From positions 1 to 41,634 of the forward strand of contig JAVVPO010000009.1 in assembly GCA_036655715.1 (NCBI GenBank): 41,634 nucleotides of DNA, given 5' to 3'. Positions 1 through 7,775 of the stretch are shown here, piece after piece; the stretch's first letter is position 1, and each line of letters begins with the position of its first letter. The notes beneath the pieces were generated by a model, which did not search any database, was not told the DNA's origin, and was given only the letters and a program-made list of their open reading frames with translations. A program made the position numbers and the translations under genes. The stretch is from JAVVPO01 sp036655715 (lineage in GTDB: Bacteria > Bacillota > Clostridia > Lachnospirales > Cellulosilyticaceae).

Positions 1-19
1 GTCTCCTGCAGCTTCTCTC

Positions 20-1018
20 CTAACTTCCTATTGGGAAGATAATATTAACCTTTGTACCTACTCCTTCTTTAGATGTAAGACTTATTCCAAGTCCTAGCTT
101 ATCACAAAGCTTCTTACATAAATAAAGTCCTATTCCCGTAGACCTTCCAAATTTTCTACCATTCTCCCCTGTGAATCCCTTCTCAAATACTCTACTTATA
201 TCCTTATCAGATATTCCTACCCCGTTATCTTCAACTGTAAGGACTACATTATATTGATTACTTGTACTATAGATTTTAAGTATTGCCCCCTCAGAGTTTG
301 AATACTTAATGGCATTACTTATGACCTGTCCTAGTATAAACTCTACCCATTTTATATCACTATAGACATTAGTCTCTAATTCGCCTAAGTCTAATACTAT
401 CTTTCTACGTATAAAATCTGTTGAGTAACCTTTTATAACTTTCATCAAACTATTTTTCAGAAAAAACTCTTTGATAATATAATCCTGACTGACATTATTA
501 CTTCTAGAATAATATAAGACTTGCTCTATATAATTTTCTATTCGCTTTGACTCATAAGCAATCTTATGTGTTGTCATATTACTATCGTTTTTAATAATAA
601 GACCTATAGAGGCTATAGGTGTTTTAATTTCATGTACCCAAGTTTCAATATACTCCCTATAGTCCTCCTGTATTTTGCGATGATGTTTCACCTGTTCATG
701 CATATCTTTACTTGCTTCACTTAATATCTCATGGATTATCCTGCCTTCAGCAAAATCAGGTTTTTCTATCATCTCAGGCAATAAATACTTTTTATCAAGT
801 TCATCCATTATCTTTTGTAATCCCCCTAGATAAGTTTTATTTCTCATAAACTCTACTATGAAATAACTTATGATAGGCCCAAACCAAATCATGGCTATAA
901 AAATTAGGAGATTAGGATTTATCTTAACCAAGAGAAGTACTATAGCTACAGCTATAAACAAAAAAACATTTACCAATATGAATTCTATTCTATCACGAAG
1001 AAACTGTCTCATGGTCAT
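20..1018 (-). CDS. Sensor histidine kinase, BceS-like intramembrane-sensing type
   Basis: This is a membrane histidine kinase that phosphorylates the response regulator encoded just upstream. Two hydrophobic segments (about residues 12-31 and 38-57) are joined by a very short extracellular turn, leaving no room for a sensory domain. The H-box ETWVHEIKTP follows with His129, and the C-terminal ATPase domain shows N-box (SNAIKYSN) and G-box (DNGVGISDKD, GIGLYLCKK) motifs. This architecture matches BceS/GraS kinases, which sense through a partner ABC transporter that detoxifies cell-wall antibiotics. The transporter would lie beyond the left edge; it is not seen here. The start codon overlaps the regulator's stop (ATGA), implying translational coupling. 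A second ATG lies two codons downstream. The specific stimulus is inference. Confidence 0.88.
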   Translation of the reverse strand: MTMRQFLRDRIEFILVNVFLFIAVAIVLLLVKINPNLLIFIAMIWFGPIISYFIVEFMRNKTYLGGLQKIMDELDKKYLLPEMIEKPDFAEGRIIHEILSEASKDMHEQVKHHRKIQEDYREYIETWVHEIKTPIASIGLIIKNDSNMTTHKIAYESKRIENYIEQVLYYSRSNNVSQDYIIKEFFLKNSLMKVIKGYSTDFIRRKIVLDLGELETNVYSDIKWVEFILGQVISNAIKYSNSEGAILKIYSTSNQYNVVLTVEDNGVGISDKDISRVFEKGFTGENGRKFGRSTGIGLYLCKKLCDKLGLGISLTSKEGVGTKVNIIFPIGS

Positions 1019-1686
1019 GGCATGATATACCCTAGACCTCTCCTAGTTTCTATCACATCTTTCATTCCCAAATCCTCTAACTTCTTCCTCAGTCTTGTTA
1101 CATTCACAGAAAGCGTATTGTCATCTATAAAGAGCTCAGACTGCCAAAGCACTTCCATCAGCTCTTCCCTTGAAACAATATTCCCCTGACTTTTCATAAG
1201 CTGTGCTAAAATTTTAAGTTCATTCTTAGTAAGCTCTAGGCTTTTATCACTATAACTTACACTCCCATTAGCTAAGCTTAATTGTAATCCTTTGTACTCT
1301 ATCCGACTTGCTACTGCTACTTTTCCATAGCTTCGCTTTAAGATAGCACTTATCCTCGCTAGTAGAATCTCTGTGTTATAAGGCTTCGTAATAAAATCAT
1401 CTGCCCCAAAATTCATACTGAGTAGCTCATCCATATCACTATTTCTGCTTGTCACTATAATAATAGGGACATCACTTATTCTTCTTACTTCCCTACAAAT
1501 ATAATACCCATCAAATACAGGTAAATTAATATCTAGCAATACCAATTGTGGCTGTGATTTTTGTATATCTGTCGCTACATTTGCAAAATCTACAGCTACT
1601 TCTATTTCATAACCATACCTTTGTAAAAAGGTTGTTAATTCTTCTCTTATGGTACTATCATCTTCTACTATAAATATTTTTTTCAT
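1015..1686 (-). CDS. Response regulator, OmpR family (BceR-like)
   Basis: This is a DNA-binding response regulator and the first gene of the two-component pair. It has a receiver domain (residues 1-115) with acidic pocket Glu8/Asp9/Asp10, phospho-acceptor Asp52 (LLDINLP) and the conserved Lys in FITKPYN. A winged-helix OmpR/PhoB domain occupies about 130-223 (ELTKNELKIL, VNVTRLRKKL, ETRRGLGY). The length of 223 residues is normal for the family. The start is preceded by AGAGGTGAAAACAA. The gene overlaps the kinase gene by four bases. By family it probably activates a peptide-antibiotic ABC transporter, but no target operator or transporter is visible in the window. Confidence 0.9.
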   Translation of the reverse strand: MKKIFIVEDDSTIREELTTFLQRYGYEIEVAVDFANVATDIQKSQPQLVLLDINLPVFDGYYICREVRRISDVPIIIVTSRNSDMDELLSMNFGADDFITKPYNTEILLARISAILKRSYGKVAVASRIEYKGLQLSLANGSVSYSDKSLELTKNELKILAQLMKSQGNIVSREELMEVLWQSELFIDDNTLSVNVTRLRKKLEDLGMKDVIETRRGLGYIMP

Positions 1687-1991
1687 TTGTTTTCACCTCT
1701 ATTTAAATTTATTGAGCTTATTCTATCTCTGTTTATACTTCATATTCTTTTATCATACTACTTTTGAACTATTCAGGCTAACCCTCTTTATTCTTTCAGT
1801 CATTTATATAAACTATTCTAAAGCGCATTATTTCTATAAAAAGAGCAACAAAAACTAATATCTCAAAAAAAATAAAAATAAATGAAGACTTTTTACAATG
1901 TAAGGTATATATAAGGTATACAAACAAATGCTTATACCGGTTAATAGTAGATGTTTGTATCCATGATTCTTATTTAGTTTATAAGCGGCTA
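1687..1991. other. AT-rich leader region upstream of the BceR-like gene
   Basis: There is no convincing gene. The minus strand must carry the promoter for the two-component operon, but I cannot pick one box pair with confidence. A tandem TAAGGTATA/ATAAGGTATA repeat (1901-1920) and an inverted pair ATACAAAC (1918-1925) / GTTTGTAT (1953-1960) are visible and could be regulator sites. A hydrophobic plus-strand ORF at 1649-1858 has low-complexity composition and no ribosome binding site. Confidence 0.5.
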
Positions 1992-2384
1992 TCATATTCC
2001 CCCCTTGATGTGAAAGATTGCAATGAACTAACTAAGAATCTCCACCTATAATTTGTGTGTAGTCAAATTATAGGTTCTAATTGCATAAGATTTATTGACC
2101 ATAGAAGCCCTACTCCGCCTATGCCGCCCGTCTACGCCTAAGTCACAGATGCATTTCTGATGCCCCCACATGCAATGAGTCATGATGAGCTATACGAACA
2201 TCCATCACCTCTAGCGCCTAGTACCGAAGCTATAGCTCACCTAGCACTTCCCTCGTCATGAAAATCTTATCTCTAACCTACACCTATCAAGGAAAGTGAA
2301 CCTTATTTTCAAGGGGGTGGTTCACTTCTCCTGATAGAAAAAATAGCTTGGATGAGCGTAAAACCCTCATCCAAGCTATTTTTT
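1992..2384. ncRNA. Candidate large structured noncoding RNA
   Basis: This relatively GC-rich island in AT-rich noncoding DNA holds nested helices. They are 2284-2302 with 2319-2337 (18 pairs with small bulges), 2184-2194 with 2231-2241 (one mismatch on the plus strand, G-U on the minus), 2085-2093 with 2262-2270 (9 bp, enclosing the previous one), and 2044-2055 with 2064-2075 (12 bp). The loop of the first hairpin (TCAAGGGGG, 2309-2317) is exactly complementary to CCCCCTTGA at 2000-2008, a possible pseudoknot tying both ends together. No ORF fits. On the plus strand it would end in the terminator at 2338-2384 and could start after TATAAG (1980-1985); the minus strand is not excluded. I do not recognise a known RNA family. 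Confidence 0.5.
2338..2384. terminator. Bidirectional intrinsic terminator
   Basis: Arms 2338-2356 and 2366-2384 form a perfect 19-bp stem (core ATAGCTTGGATGAG) whose A6/T6 ends give a U-run in either direction. It can end the pncA-like/MATE transcript on the minus strand and any plus-strand RNA from 1992-2337. Confidence 0.85.
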
Positions 2385-2386
2385 AG

Positions 2387-2944
2387 TTAAATAATATTTA
2401 TTTTTCTTACCTTTAGGTCTTGTATCGTCTTCTTATGCCCCTCTTCCTCTACACAACCTAACCCTTCTTCTAACAAGGTAATCCGGAAGCCATTAGCTAC
2501 TAAATCATTGAGTGTATTGAGGACACAATATTCTGTTGCTATACCCGCTATGACAATCTCCTTACTAAGACTTTTCACAAGGCATTCACCATAGCTGTTC
2601 TTACCTTCGTATCCTGAGTACTCTTCTACTTCTGGATTTTTTCCTTTGATAAATACATTCTTATCATTGGGTCTTTGCTGGGTATCTTCTATTTTACATA
2701 GGAAATCCGCATGTAACTCGCAGCCTCTAGTCCCTTCCACTGCATGAGCCGGCCACATACCACCTTGCTCACTAAAGCTACAGTGGTTAGCTGGGTGAAC
2801 CTCTCTTACATAGATAACCTGATCTTCTTGATGTGCATTAATATACTTTATAATATTTTGCACAGCTTCTTCTGAATGCTGACAAGCGAGAGACCCATTT
2901 ATAAAATCATATACACAGTCTATAACTAGAATAGTTTTTTTCAT
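2387..2944 (-). CDS. pncA: Cysteine hydrolase family protein, probable nicotinamidase
   Basis: The likely reaction is hydrolysis of nicotinamide to nicotinate and ammonia in NAD salvage. The isochorismatase-like fold shows the catalytic triad Asp9 (VIDCVYDF), Lys100 (VFIKGKN) and Cys140 (AGIATEYCV, preceded by the cis-peptide motif). The stretch VHPANHCSF followed by GGMWPAH and VEGTRG is characteristic of nicotinamidases and carries metal-binding His50, His54 and His67. The usual Asp metal ligand (D-x-H) is Glu48 here, which is conservative but uncommon. The length of 185 residues is typical. It lies 18 bases downstream of the MATE gene in the same orientation, probably in one operon, and is followed by a strong terminator. 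A broader isochorismatase-type amidase cannot be excluded. Confidence 0.78.
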   Translation of the reverse strand: MKKTILVIDCVYDFINGSLACQHSEEAVQNIIKYINAHQEDQVIYVREVHPANHCSFSEQGGMWPAHAVEGTRGCELHADFLCKIEDTQQRPNDKNVFIKGKNPEVEEYSGYEGKNSYGECLVKSLSKEIVIAGIATEYCVLNTLNDLVANGFRITLLEEGLGCVEEEGHKKTIQDLKVRKINII

Positions 2945-2962
2945 CTATTATACTCCCCGTTC

Positions 2963-4408
2963 TTAATTATGTTCTTTAATCAATTCTTGCAAAATTTTTA
3001 TACTTTTAATCCCTAATACAATCGCCAGAACCAACGTAATAATATCCGCTATGGGTTGTGCAAACATTACTCCGTATAATCCTGATTCCATTGGGTAAGA
3101 TGTTAACCCTTCTAAGAAACTAGGTACGCCACCCTCGAATACCTTAGGCAATAAAATGACCATTGGAATAAAGAACAATCCTTGTCTTCCTATAGCCAGT
3201 ATAGCTGCCTCTTTTGCTTTACCCATAGCTTGGAAGAAAGAGTTCATAATCATGATACATCCAACCCCAGCCATGATATAAGTCTGTGCTTTTAGACAGT
3301 TAACACCAAGCTCTATTACCGCTCTATCCTGAGTAAACATTCTAATAAATACTTCTGGTATTAAGTTAAACACTACTGTAGCTGCTACCCCTATCCCAGC
3401 AGCTAATGCAAGTGAAAATATCAGTGCTTCTTTTACCCTCTTAAACTGTTTAGCCCCCATATTAAATGCTGTAAAAGGCAAGAACGCTTGCATATATCCT
3501 GCGAGTACTTGTTGTACCATCATATAAATCTTGTTGGATATTCCAAGTGTCGCTAATGCTGCTGATCCAAAGAGAGCCGCTGCACTATTTAATAATCCAA
3601 AGGCTACAGAAGATAATATCTGCATGACAAACATAGGAAAACCTATCTTAAGAATATTAATTGCTATCTCCTTATCTTCCTCTGTTTTCTTAAATAAGCT
3701 ATTCTTATTAATCTTAATAATTGATTTACCTTTTTTATAATAAGATAATATGTAAATTGTTGAACAAGCTTGTGCTATAACTGTAGCCATCGCTGCACCT
3801 GCAACACCAAGTCCAAGTCCCCAATCAAACATAAATATAGGGTCTAAAATAACATTTATTATAGCCCCCAGTATTAAGGTTGTCATAGATATCTTTGCAG
3901 CACCTTCTGTTCTTAATAGGTTATTAAATACCATGTTAATGACAGTAAACAAACTTCCTGCTACAACAAATATACCGTATTGTTTTGCATACCCCATGAT
4001 GTCTGGTGTAGCTCCCATAAATCCTAAAATAGGCTCTATAAAAATAGTCCCTAGCACAACAGATGTAACAGCAAACGCAACTCCCATCCAAACAGCTATT
4101 CCTGCCGTTCTATTTGCCTTTTCCATCTCTCCTGCTCCTAGCATACGCCCTGCATAGGAAGATGCTCCAAGTCCTGCGAGCTGTCCCATAGCTAAGATAA
4201 TCATAAATAATGGAAATCCTACCGATACTCCGGCCATCGCCTCTGTATTGTTTAACATCCCTACAAACATAGTATCTATAAAGTTATATAAAGCATTCAC
4301 CATCATAGCTATAACTGATGGAATAGCCAACTGCATTAAAGCCTTCTTTACAGAGGCCTCTCTCATTAGTAAAATTCTTTGTTCCTGCACTTGATTTGTT
4401 GTACTCAC
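2963..4408 (-). CDS. MATE family multidrug/cation antiporter
   Basis: This is an integral membrane exporter of the multidrug and toxic compound extrusion family, which swaps Na+ or H+ for organic cations. Twelve hydrophobic helices can be placed across 481 residues. The N-terminal repeat holds IPSVIAMMVNALYNFIDTMF, and a second repeat starting around residue 250 holds IGFPMFVMQILSSVAFGLLN, the two MatE halves. The start is GTG at 4408 with an AAGGA-type site upstream; an ATG at codon 15 is an alternative. It precedes the nicotinamidase-like gene by 18 bases, with no obvious functional link. The substrate is unknown. Confidence 0.9.
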   Translation of the reverse strand: MSTTNQVQEQRILLMREASVKKALMQLAIPSVIAMMVNALYNFIDTMFVGMLNNTEAMAGVSVGFPLFMIILAMGQLAGLGASSYAGRMLGAGEMEKANRTAGIAVWMGVAFAVTSVVLGTIFIEPILGFMGATPDIMGYAKQYGIFVVAGSLFTVINMVFNNLLRTEGAAKISMTTLILGAIINVILDPIFMFDWGLGLGVAGAAMATVIAQACSTIYILSYYKKGKSIIKINKNSLFKKTEEDKEIAINILKIGFPMFVMQILSSVAFGLLNSAAALFGSAALATLGISNKIYMMVQQVLAGYMQAFLPFTAFNMGAKQFKRVKEALIFSLALAAGIGVAATVVFNLIPEVFIRMFTQDRAVIELGVNCLKAQTYIMAGVGCIMIMNSFFQAMGKAKEAAILAIGRQGLFFIPMVILLPKVFEGGVPSFLEGLTSYPMESGLYGVMFAQPIADIITLVLAIVLGIKSIKILQELIKEHN

Positions 4409-4452
4409 TCTCTTCAGTCCTTCCTTCCGCCTGTCCCTTTAGTCTTTATACA

Positions 4453-4485
4453 TAAAAGATAGAGCTAGTTATTTCTAGCTCTATC
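4453..4485 (-). terminator. Intrinsic terminator of the Bax inhibitor-1 gene
   Basis: A perfect 11-bp stem GATAGAGCTAG (4458-4468) / CTAGCTCTATC (4475-4485) with a six-base loop is followed on the minus strand by TTTT. It lies directly downstream of the stop at 4491. Confidence 0.8.
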
Positions 4486-4490
4486 TCCCA

Positions 4491-5222
4491 TTAGTCTCTT
4501 GATGCAATCTGTCCTAACAAATGAAGTATCTGTGTATATAGCCAAATAATAGTTACCATTAGTCCAAAAGCAAAGAACCATTCCATATGTTTTGGTAATC
4601 CATGCTGAGCACCTTGATAAATATTATCATAATCTACGATAAGGTTCATAATTGCAATCCCTACTACAAACAAGCTAAAACCAATACCCATTATACCATT
4701 ACCCCAGAAGATAAACGGTACACCAAACAAACTAAATACTAGTCCAAGTACTGATATCGCCATCACTGCAAATGTAGCAATCATAACCCCTTTTCTAATC
4801 TTCTGTCCAAGTGTTGGTACCTCTTTATAAAGTAATAATGTAAAGAGTACTGCTAAAAATGTAAGGACAACTGCTGGTGTTACAATCCCTGGATACATTA
4901 CCTCAAACACGAGTGAAATACTTCCTAAAAATAACCCTTCAAATGTTACATAAAGTAAAGATGTTGTCCTTGCTAAATGTGGTTTAAATATAGTTACAAA
5001 TGCTAAAACAAGTGCTGCTATAGCTGCTACAGTTGAGAGAGTATAAGGATTCACCCCCGTAAATACAACAGCATACCAGCTTGCTATAAAAGCAATAACC
5101 AATACCCCAAGTAGTGCAAGTGCTTTATTTCTAGTACCTTTAATAGTCATTACGCCTTGCGCCATATCAAATGTCTCTGTTTGGCTAAGCCCTTTTCTAA
5201 TCATTGGATTCGATCTCATCAT
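4491..5222 (-). CDS. Bax inhibitor-1/YccA family membrane protein
   Basis: This seven-helix membrane protein belongs to the BI-1 (TMBIM) family, whose bacterial member YetJ is a pH-sensitive calcium leak channel. About seven hydrophobic segments follow a short cytosolic N-terminus containing SNPMIRKG. The C-terminal region has MNLIVDYDNIYQGAQHG and KHMEWFFAFG, matching the YccA/YbhL group with its conserved paired aspartates. ATG at 5222 is chosen over the upstream GTG because AAGGAG sits five bases before it; this gives 243 residues. A promoter-like pair lies just upstream and a terminator just downstream, so it is probably a single-gene unit. The physiological role is inferred from the family. 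Confidence 0.88.
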   Translation of the reverse strand: MMRSNPMIRKGLSQTETFDMAQGVMTIKGTRNKALALLGVLVIAFIASWYAVVFTGVNPYTLSTVAAIAALVLAFVTIFKPHLARTTSLLYVTFEGLFLGSISLVFEVMYPGIVTPAVVLTFLAVLFTLLLYKEVPTLGQKIRKGVMIATFAVMAISVLGLVFSLFGVPFIFWGNGIMGIGFSLFVVGIAIMNLIVDYDNIYQGAQHGLPKHMEWFFAFGLMVTIIWLYTQILHLLGQIASRD

Positions 5223-5242
5223 TCTCACTCCTTCTTGTCTTA

Positions 5243-5272
5243 ATTATACTACATTCTTTTTGTTTTATTCAA
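5243..5272 (-). promoter_or_regulatory. Sigma-A type promoter of the Bax inhibitor-1 gene
   Basis: Read on the minus strand, TTGAAT (5267-5272) and TATAAT (5243-5248) are separated by 18 bases. The -10 box lies about 20 bases before the start codon, so the leader would be short. Confidence 0.55.
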
Positions 5273-5451
5273 TTCTATTTGTTTTAATTTTCTGTGAGCA
5301 ATCTACTAACATTTAAATTTTAACTGTCCCAAACCTTATTACTTAATATAACCAAATCAAGCTAGGTCTTAAACCTTCTTTGGATTTATTCCTACTCTTT
5401 CTCTTTTTCTCACGCCCCATAAGAACTACCTTCTCTCCCCCCATAAACGTA

Positions 5452-5504
5452 GCCAAAGGGCATAGATATTCGAAAGTTTCATACGAATATCTATGCCCTT
5501 TGGC
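5452..5504. repeat. 21-bp perfect inverted repeat
   Basis: GCCAAAGGGCATAGATATTC-G (5452-5472) and its exact reverse complement (5484-5504) enclose an 11-base loop. It lies 39 bases beyond the LytTR regulator stop and probably acts as a transcription terminator or RNA-stabilising hairpin, but neither side has a run of T. The rest of 5273-5542 shows no gene. Confidence 0.75.
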
Positions 5505-5542
5505 GAACCTCATGTCCTAAAGTAGCTCTTCACCACCCATTC

Positions 5543-6283
5543 TTACAAAAACATTCGCTTAATCTCTTCATACTTTTCCTGGGTAATGAGCGCATCCTTA
5601 TCCAAATCCTTAAACCTCACAATATAAGTCCATCTCCCATAAGGAGATATCTTCGTAATTTGAGATATATTGATAATATAAGACTTATGACTTCTTATAA
5701 ATTGATCCTTCCCCAGCTTTTCTTCTACTTCCGTCAAGCTAGCCGAAGTGGTAAACGAATCCTTATGCGTATAGATAACCGTACTATTATCTTCTCTTTG
5801 CACCAAGATAATATCCTTGATATCTACAAAACTCATACTCTCTTTTCCCTTGACTAGTAGTTTATCTAGTCCTTTTTCATATCTGACAATCTTATCTATC
5901 TCAATTCCTTGATCCTTTTTATGCAAATCCTTGATTCTATCTAAAGTATGGTTCACCCTTTCCACCTTAAAGGGCTTTATTAAATAGTCAAAGGCATAGA
6001 CTTCGAAAGCTTCTGGCATATACTCTGCATGAGCTGTAGCAAAGATAATTTTAGATTTAGGGTCAATATCTACGATTATGTTCGCACATTCAAGGCCACT
6101 ATCTTTGCCAAGCTCCACATCTACGAAAACCACATCAGGCCTTAACTTAGTAAATAGTTTGATAGAGTCTGCCATATTGTCACACTCGCCCACTACTTCA
6201 AAGCCTTCGTTACGCTCTATGATTTTTTTCATTAAAGTCCTAATACCTGCTTCATCTTCAATTAATAAAATCTTTATCGCCAT
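5543..6283 (-). CDS. LytTR family response regulator
   Basis: This is a cytosolic DNA-binding response regulator. The receiver domain (about 1-120) has Glu9/Asp10/Glu11, phospho-acceptor Asp55 (VVFVDVELG) and Lys in FDYLIKPFK. A LytTR domain (about 145-246) ends in FIRSHKSYIINISQITKISP, the typical DNA-contact region. It is 246 residues long. Its ATG follows the stop of the small basic gene by two bases, so translation is probably coupled. The likely partner is the GHKL kinase at 8386-9234, four genes upstream on the same strand; flotillin and NfeD genes lie between them. Pairing is inferred from gene order and family. Confidence 0.88.
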   Translation of the reverse strand: MAIKILLIEDEAGIRTLMKKIIERNEGFEVVGECDNMADSIKLFTKLRPDVVFVDVELGKDSGLECANIIVDIDPKSKIIFATAHAEYMPEAFEVYAFDYLIKPFKVERVNHTLDRIKDLHKKDQGIEIDKIVRYEKGLDKLLVKGKESMSFVDIKDIILVQREDNSTVIYTHKDSFTTSASLTEVEEKLGKDQFIRSHKSYIINISQITKISPYGRWTYIVRFKDLDKDALITQEKYEEIKRMFL

Positions 6284-6285
6284 AA

Positions 6286-6609
6286 CTACCTGCCTACTCT
6301 TTGTCTATCTTTTCTTTTAGAAACAGGCTTTCCTAGAATTTCAGATAAGATAATCCCTTGCCTCATTTCAGCAAGACTGATTCCCTCTAGCTTAGAGCCC
6401 AAGACATTATTATTGTTATTATTTTTTTCCTTTATATCATACTCATGCTTTGCATCATTCATTCTCTTTAACTCAATTATTTTTTTTTCATCATTTGTTT
6501 TTTTTGTCTGACCTTCTTTACCTACTCTGTTTTCTCTCTTTGAATCACTTAAGTTCTTTGTACTATGTGTTTTTTGAGGGTTACTTTCCTTTTTTGTATT
6601 CTTTCTCAT
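6286..6609 (-). CDS. Small basic hypothetical protein of the NfeD-FloA operon
   Basis: This 107-residue protein has a long, very polar Lys/Asn/Glu-rich N-terminus (about 1-75, including a run of six Asn), predicted to be disordered. A short more ordered C-terminal segment, ISLAEMRQGIILSEILGKP, is followed by a basic tail. The start has AGGAG nine bases upstream and overlaps the end of floA by 29 bases, while the stop is two bases before the LytTR regulator. These contacts and the ribosome binding site make a real gene likely. It sits where Bacillus carries yqfB after floA, but I see no convincing similarity beyond position. The C-terminal segment could be a docking peptide (inference). Function is unknown. 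Confidence 0.7.
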   Translation of the reverse strand: MRKNTKKESNPQKTHSTKNLSDSKRENRVGKEGQTKKTNDEKKIIELKRMNDAKHEYDIKEKNNNNNNVLGSKLEGISLAEMRQGIILSEILGKPVSKRKDRQRVGR

Positions 6610-7588
6610 CCCTATTCTCTCCTATCGTCATGCTCCCTTTACCGCCATCAGATATAGATGTACGCATCTTTGTATCTGCACTGATGTTCTGTAAATCATA
6701 GTAATCCATGACACTCATCTTACCTTCTCTTAGGGCGTAAGCCATTGCTTTTGGTACTTCCGCTTCCGCTTCTACTACGTAAGCTCTCATTTCTTGCTCT
6801 TTCGCTACAGCCATTGCTCTTCTTTCTTCTGCTTTTGCCTGTGCTATTTTCTTGTCCGCTTCAGCTTGTGATGTTTGTAAATCTGCACCTATATTTCTAC
6901 CTACATCAATGTCTGCGATATCAATAGATAAGATTTCAAACGCCGTCCCTGCATCTAGTCCTTTATTTAAAACTGTTTTTGAGATACCATCTGGGTTCTC
7001 TAATACTTCTTTATGTGTAGTCGCAGAACCTACTGTTGTTACGATACCTTCACCAATTCTAGCAAGTATCGTCGCTTCACCAGCTCCACCTACTAATCTT
7101 TCTAGGTTCGCTCTTACTGTAACTCTTGCTTTAACTAATAATTCAATACCATCTTTAGCTACTGCTGATACATCTTTTGTCTCTATTACTTTTGGGTTAA
7201 CACTCATCTTAACAGCTTCTAATACGTCACGTCCTGCAAGGTCAATAGCTGCTGCCTTCTCAAAAGGTAGTTCAATGCCAGCTCTTTCTGCTGCAATAAG
7301 TGCATCGACAAGTGTATCTACATTTCCACCTGCAAGGTAGTGAGCCTCTAATTCATTAACAGTAAGACCGATACCTGCTTTTGTTGATTTGATAAGAGGT
7401 AACACGATTCTATTTGGCGCAACTCTTCTAAGTCTCATTCCCACAAGGTTGAAGATACTTACTTTTACATTGGCTGCTAATGATGATATCCATAAACCTA
7501 CTGGTACAAATATAAAGAATGCAACGATTAATAATCCTATAACACCTATCAGTACAATACTGCCTATTACACTTCCTGTGATCTCCAT
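6581..7588 (-). CDS. floA: Flotillin-like protein FloA (SPFH domain)
   Basis: FloA is a membrane-scaffold protein that organises lipid-ordered microdomains (functional membrane microdomains) at the cytoplasmic face. The N-terminus has one hydrophobic hairpin segment (about 8-38), followed by an SPFH/PHB domain (MRLRRVAPNRIVLPLIKSTK onward, with VNPKVIETKDVSAVAKDGIE). An Ala/Glu-rich coiled coil follows (QAEADKKIAQAKAEERRAMA). The C-terminus contains the conserved YALREGKMSVMDYYDLQNI. Length 335 matches the FloA/YqfA family (about 330). AAGGAG lies eight bases before the ATG. Its upstream partner nfeD is about 32 bases away once the false gap is closed. The family is linked to cell-wall turnover and signalling-protein assembly. 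Confidence 0.93.
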   Translation of the reverse strand: MEITGSVIGSIVLIGVIGLLIVAFFIFVPVGLWISSLAANVKVSIFNLVGMRLRRVAPNRIVLPLIKSTKAGIGLTVNELEAHYLAGGNVDTLVDALIAAERAGIELPFEKAAAIDLAGRDVLEAVKMSVNPKVIETKDVSAVAKDGIELLVKARVTVRANLERLVGGAGEATILARIGEGIVTTVGSATTHKEVLENPDGISKTVLNKGLDAGTAFEILSIDIADIDVGRNIGADLQTSQAEADKKIAQAKAEERRAMAVAKEQEMRAYVVEAEAEVPKAMAYALREGKMSVMDYYDLQNISADTKMRTSISDGGKGSMTIGENRDEKEYKKGK

Positions 7589-7616
7589 AATTATATCTCC
7601 TTTATTTTTTATTTAT

Positions 7617-7716
7617 NNNNNNNNNNNNNNNNNNNNNNNNNNNNNNNNNNNNNNNNNNNNNNNNNNNNNNNNNNNNNNNNNNNNNNNNNNNNNNNNNNNN
7701 NNNNNNNNNNNNNNNN
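7617..7716. other. Assembly gap (100 N) with duplicated flanks
   Basis: Exactly 100 unknown bases are flanked by the same 55-base sequence at 7562-7616 and 7717-7771, which contains the floA start codon and ribosome binding site. An identical overlap on both sides is what unmerged contig ends produce. The true gap is probably zero length, placing nfeD and floA next to each other. Confidence 0.9.
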
Positions 7717-7775
7717 GCCTATTACACTTCCTGTGATCTCCATAATTATATCTCCTTTATTTTTTATTTATTTCC

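Noticed and set aside
1649..1858. Hydrophobic 69-residue plus-strand ORF
   Set aside because: Low-complexity Phe/Leu/Tyr composition, overlaps the regulator gene antisense, and no ribosome binding site.
6852..7340. 162-residue plus-strand ORF opposite floA
   Set aside because: Shadow of the Ala/Glu-rich floA coding strand; Ser/Pro/Thr-rich translation and no ribosome binding site.
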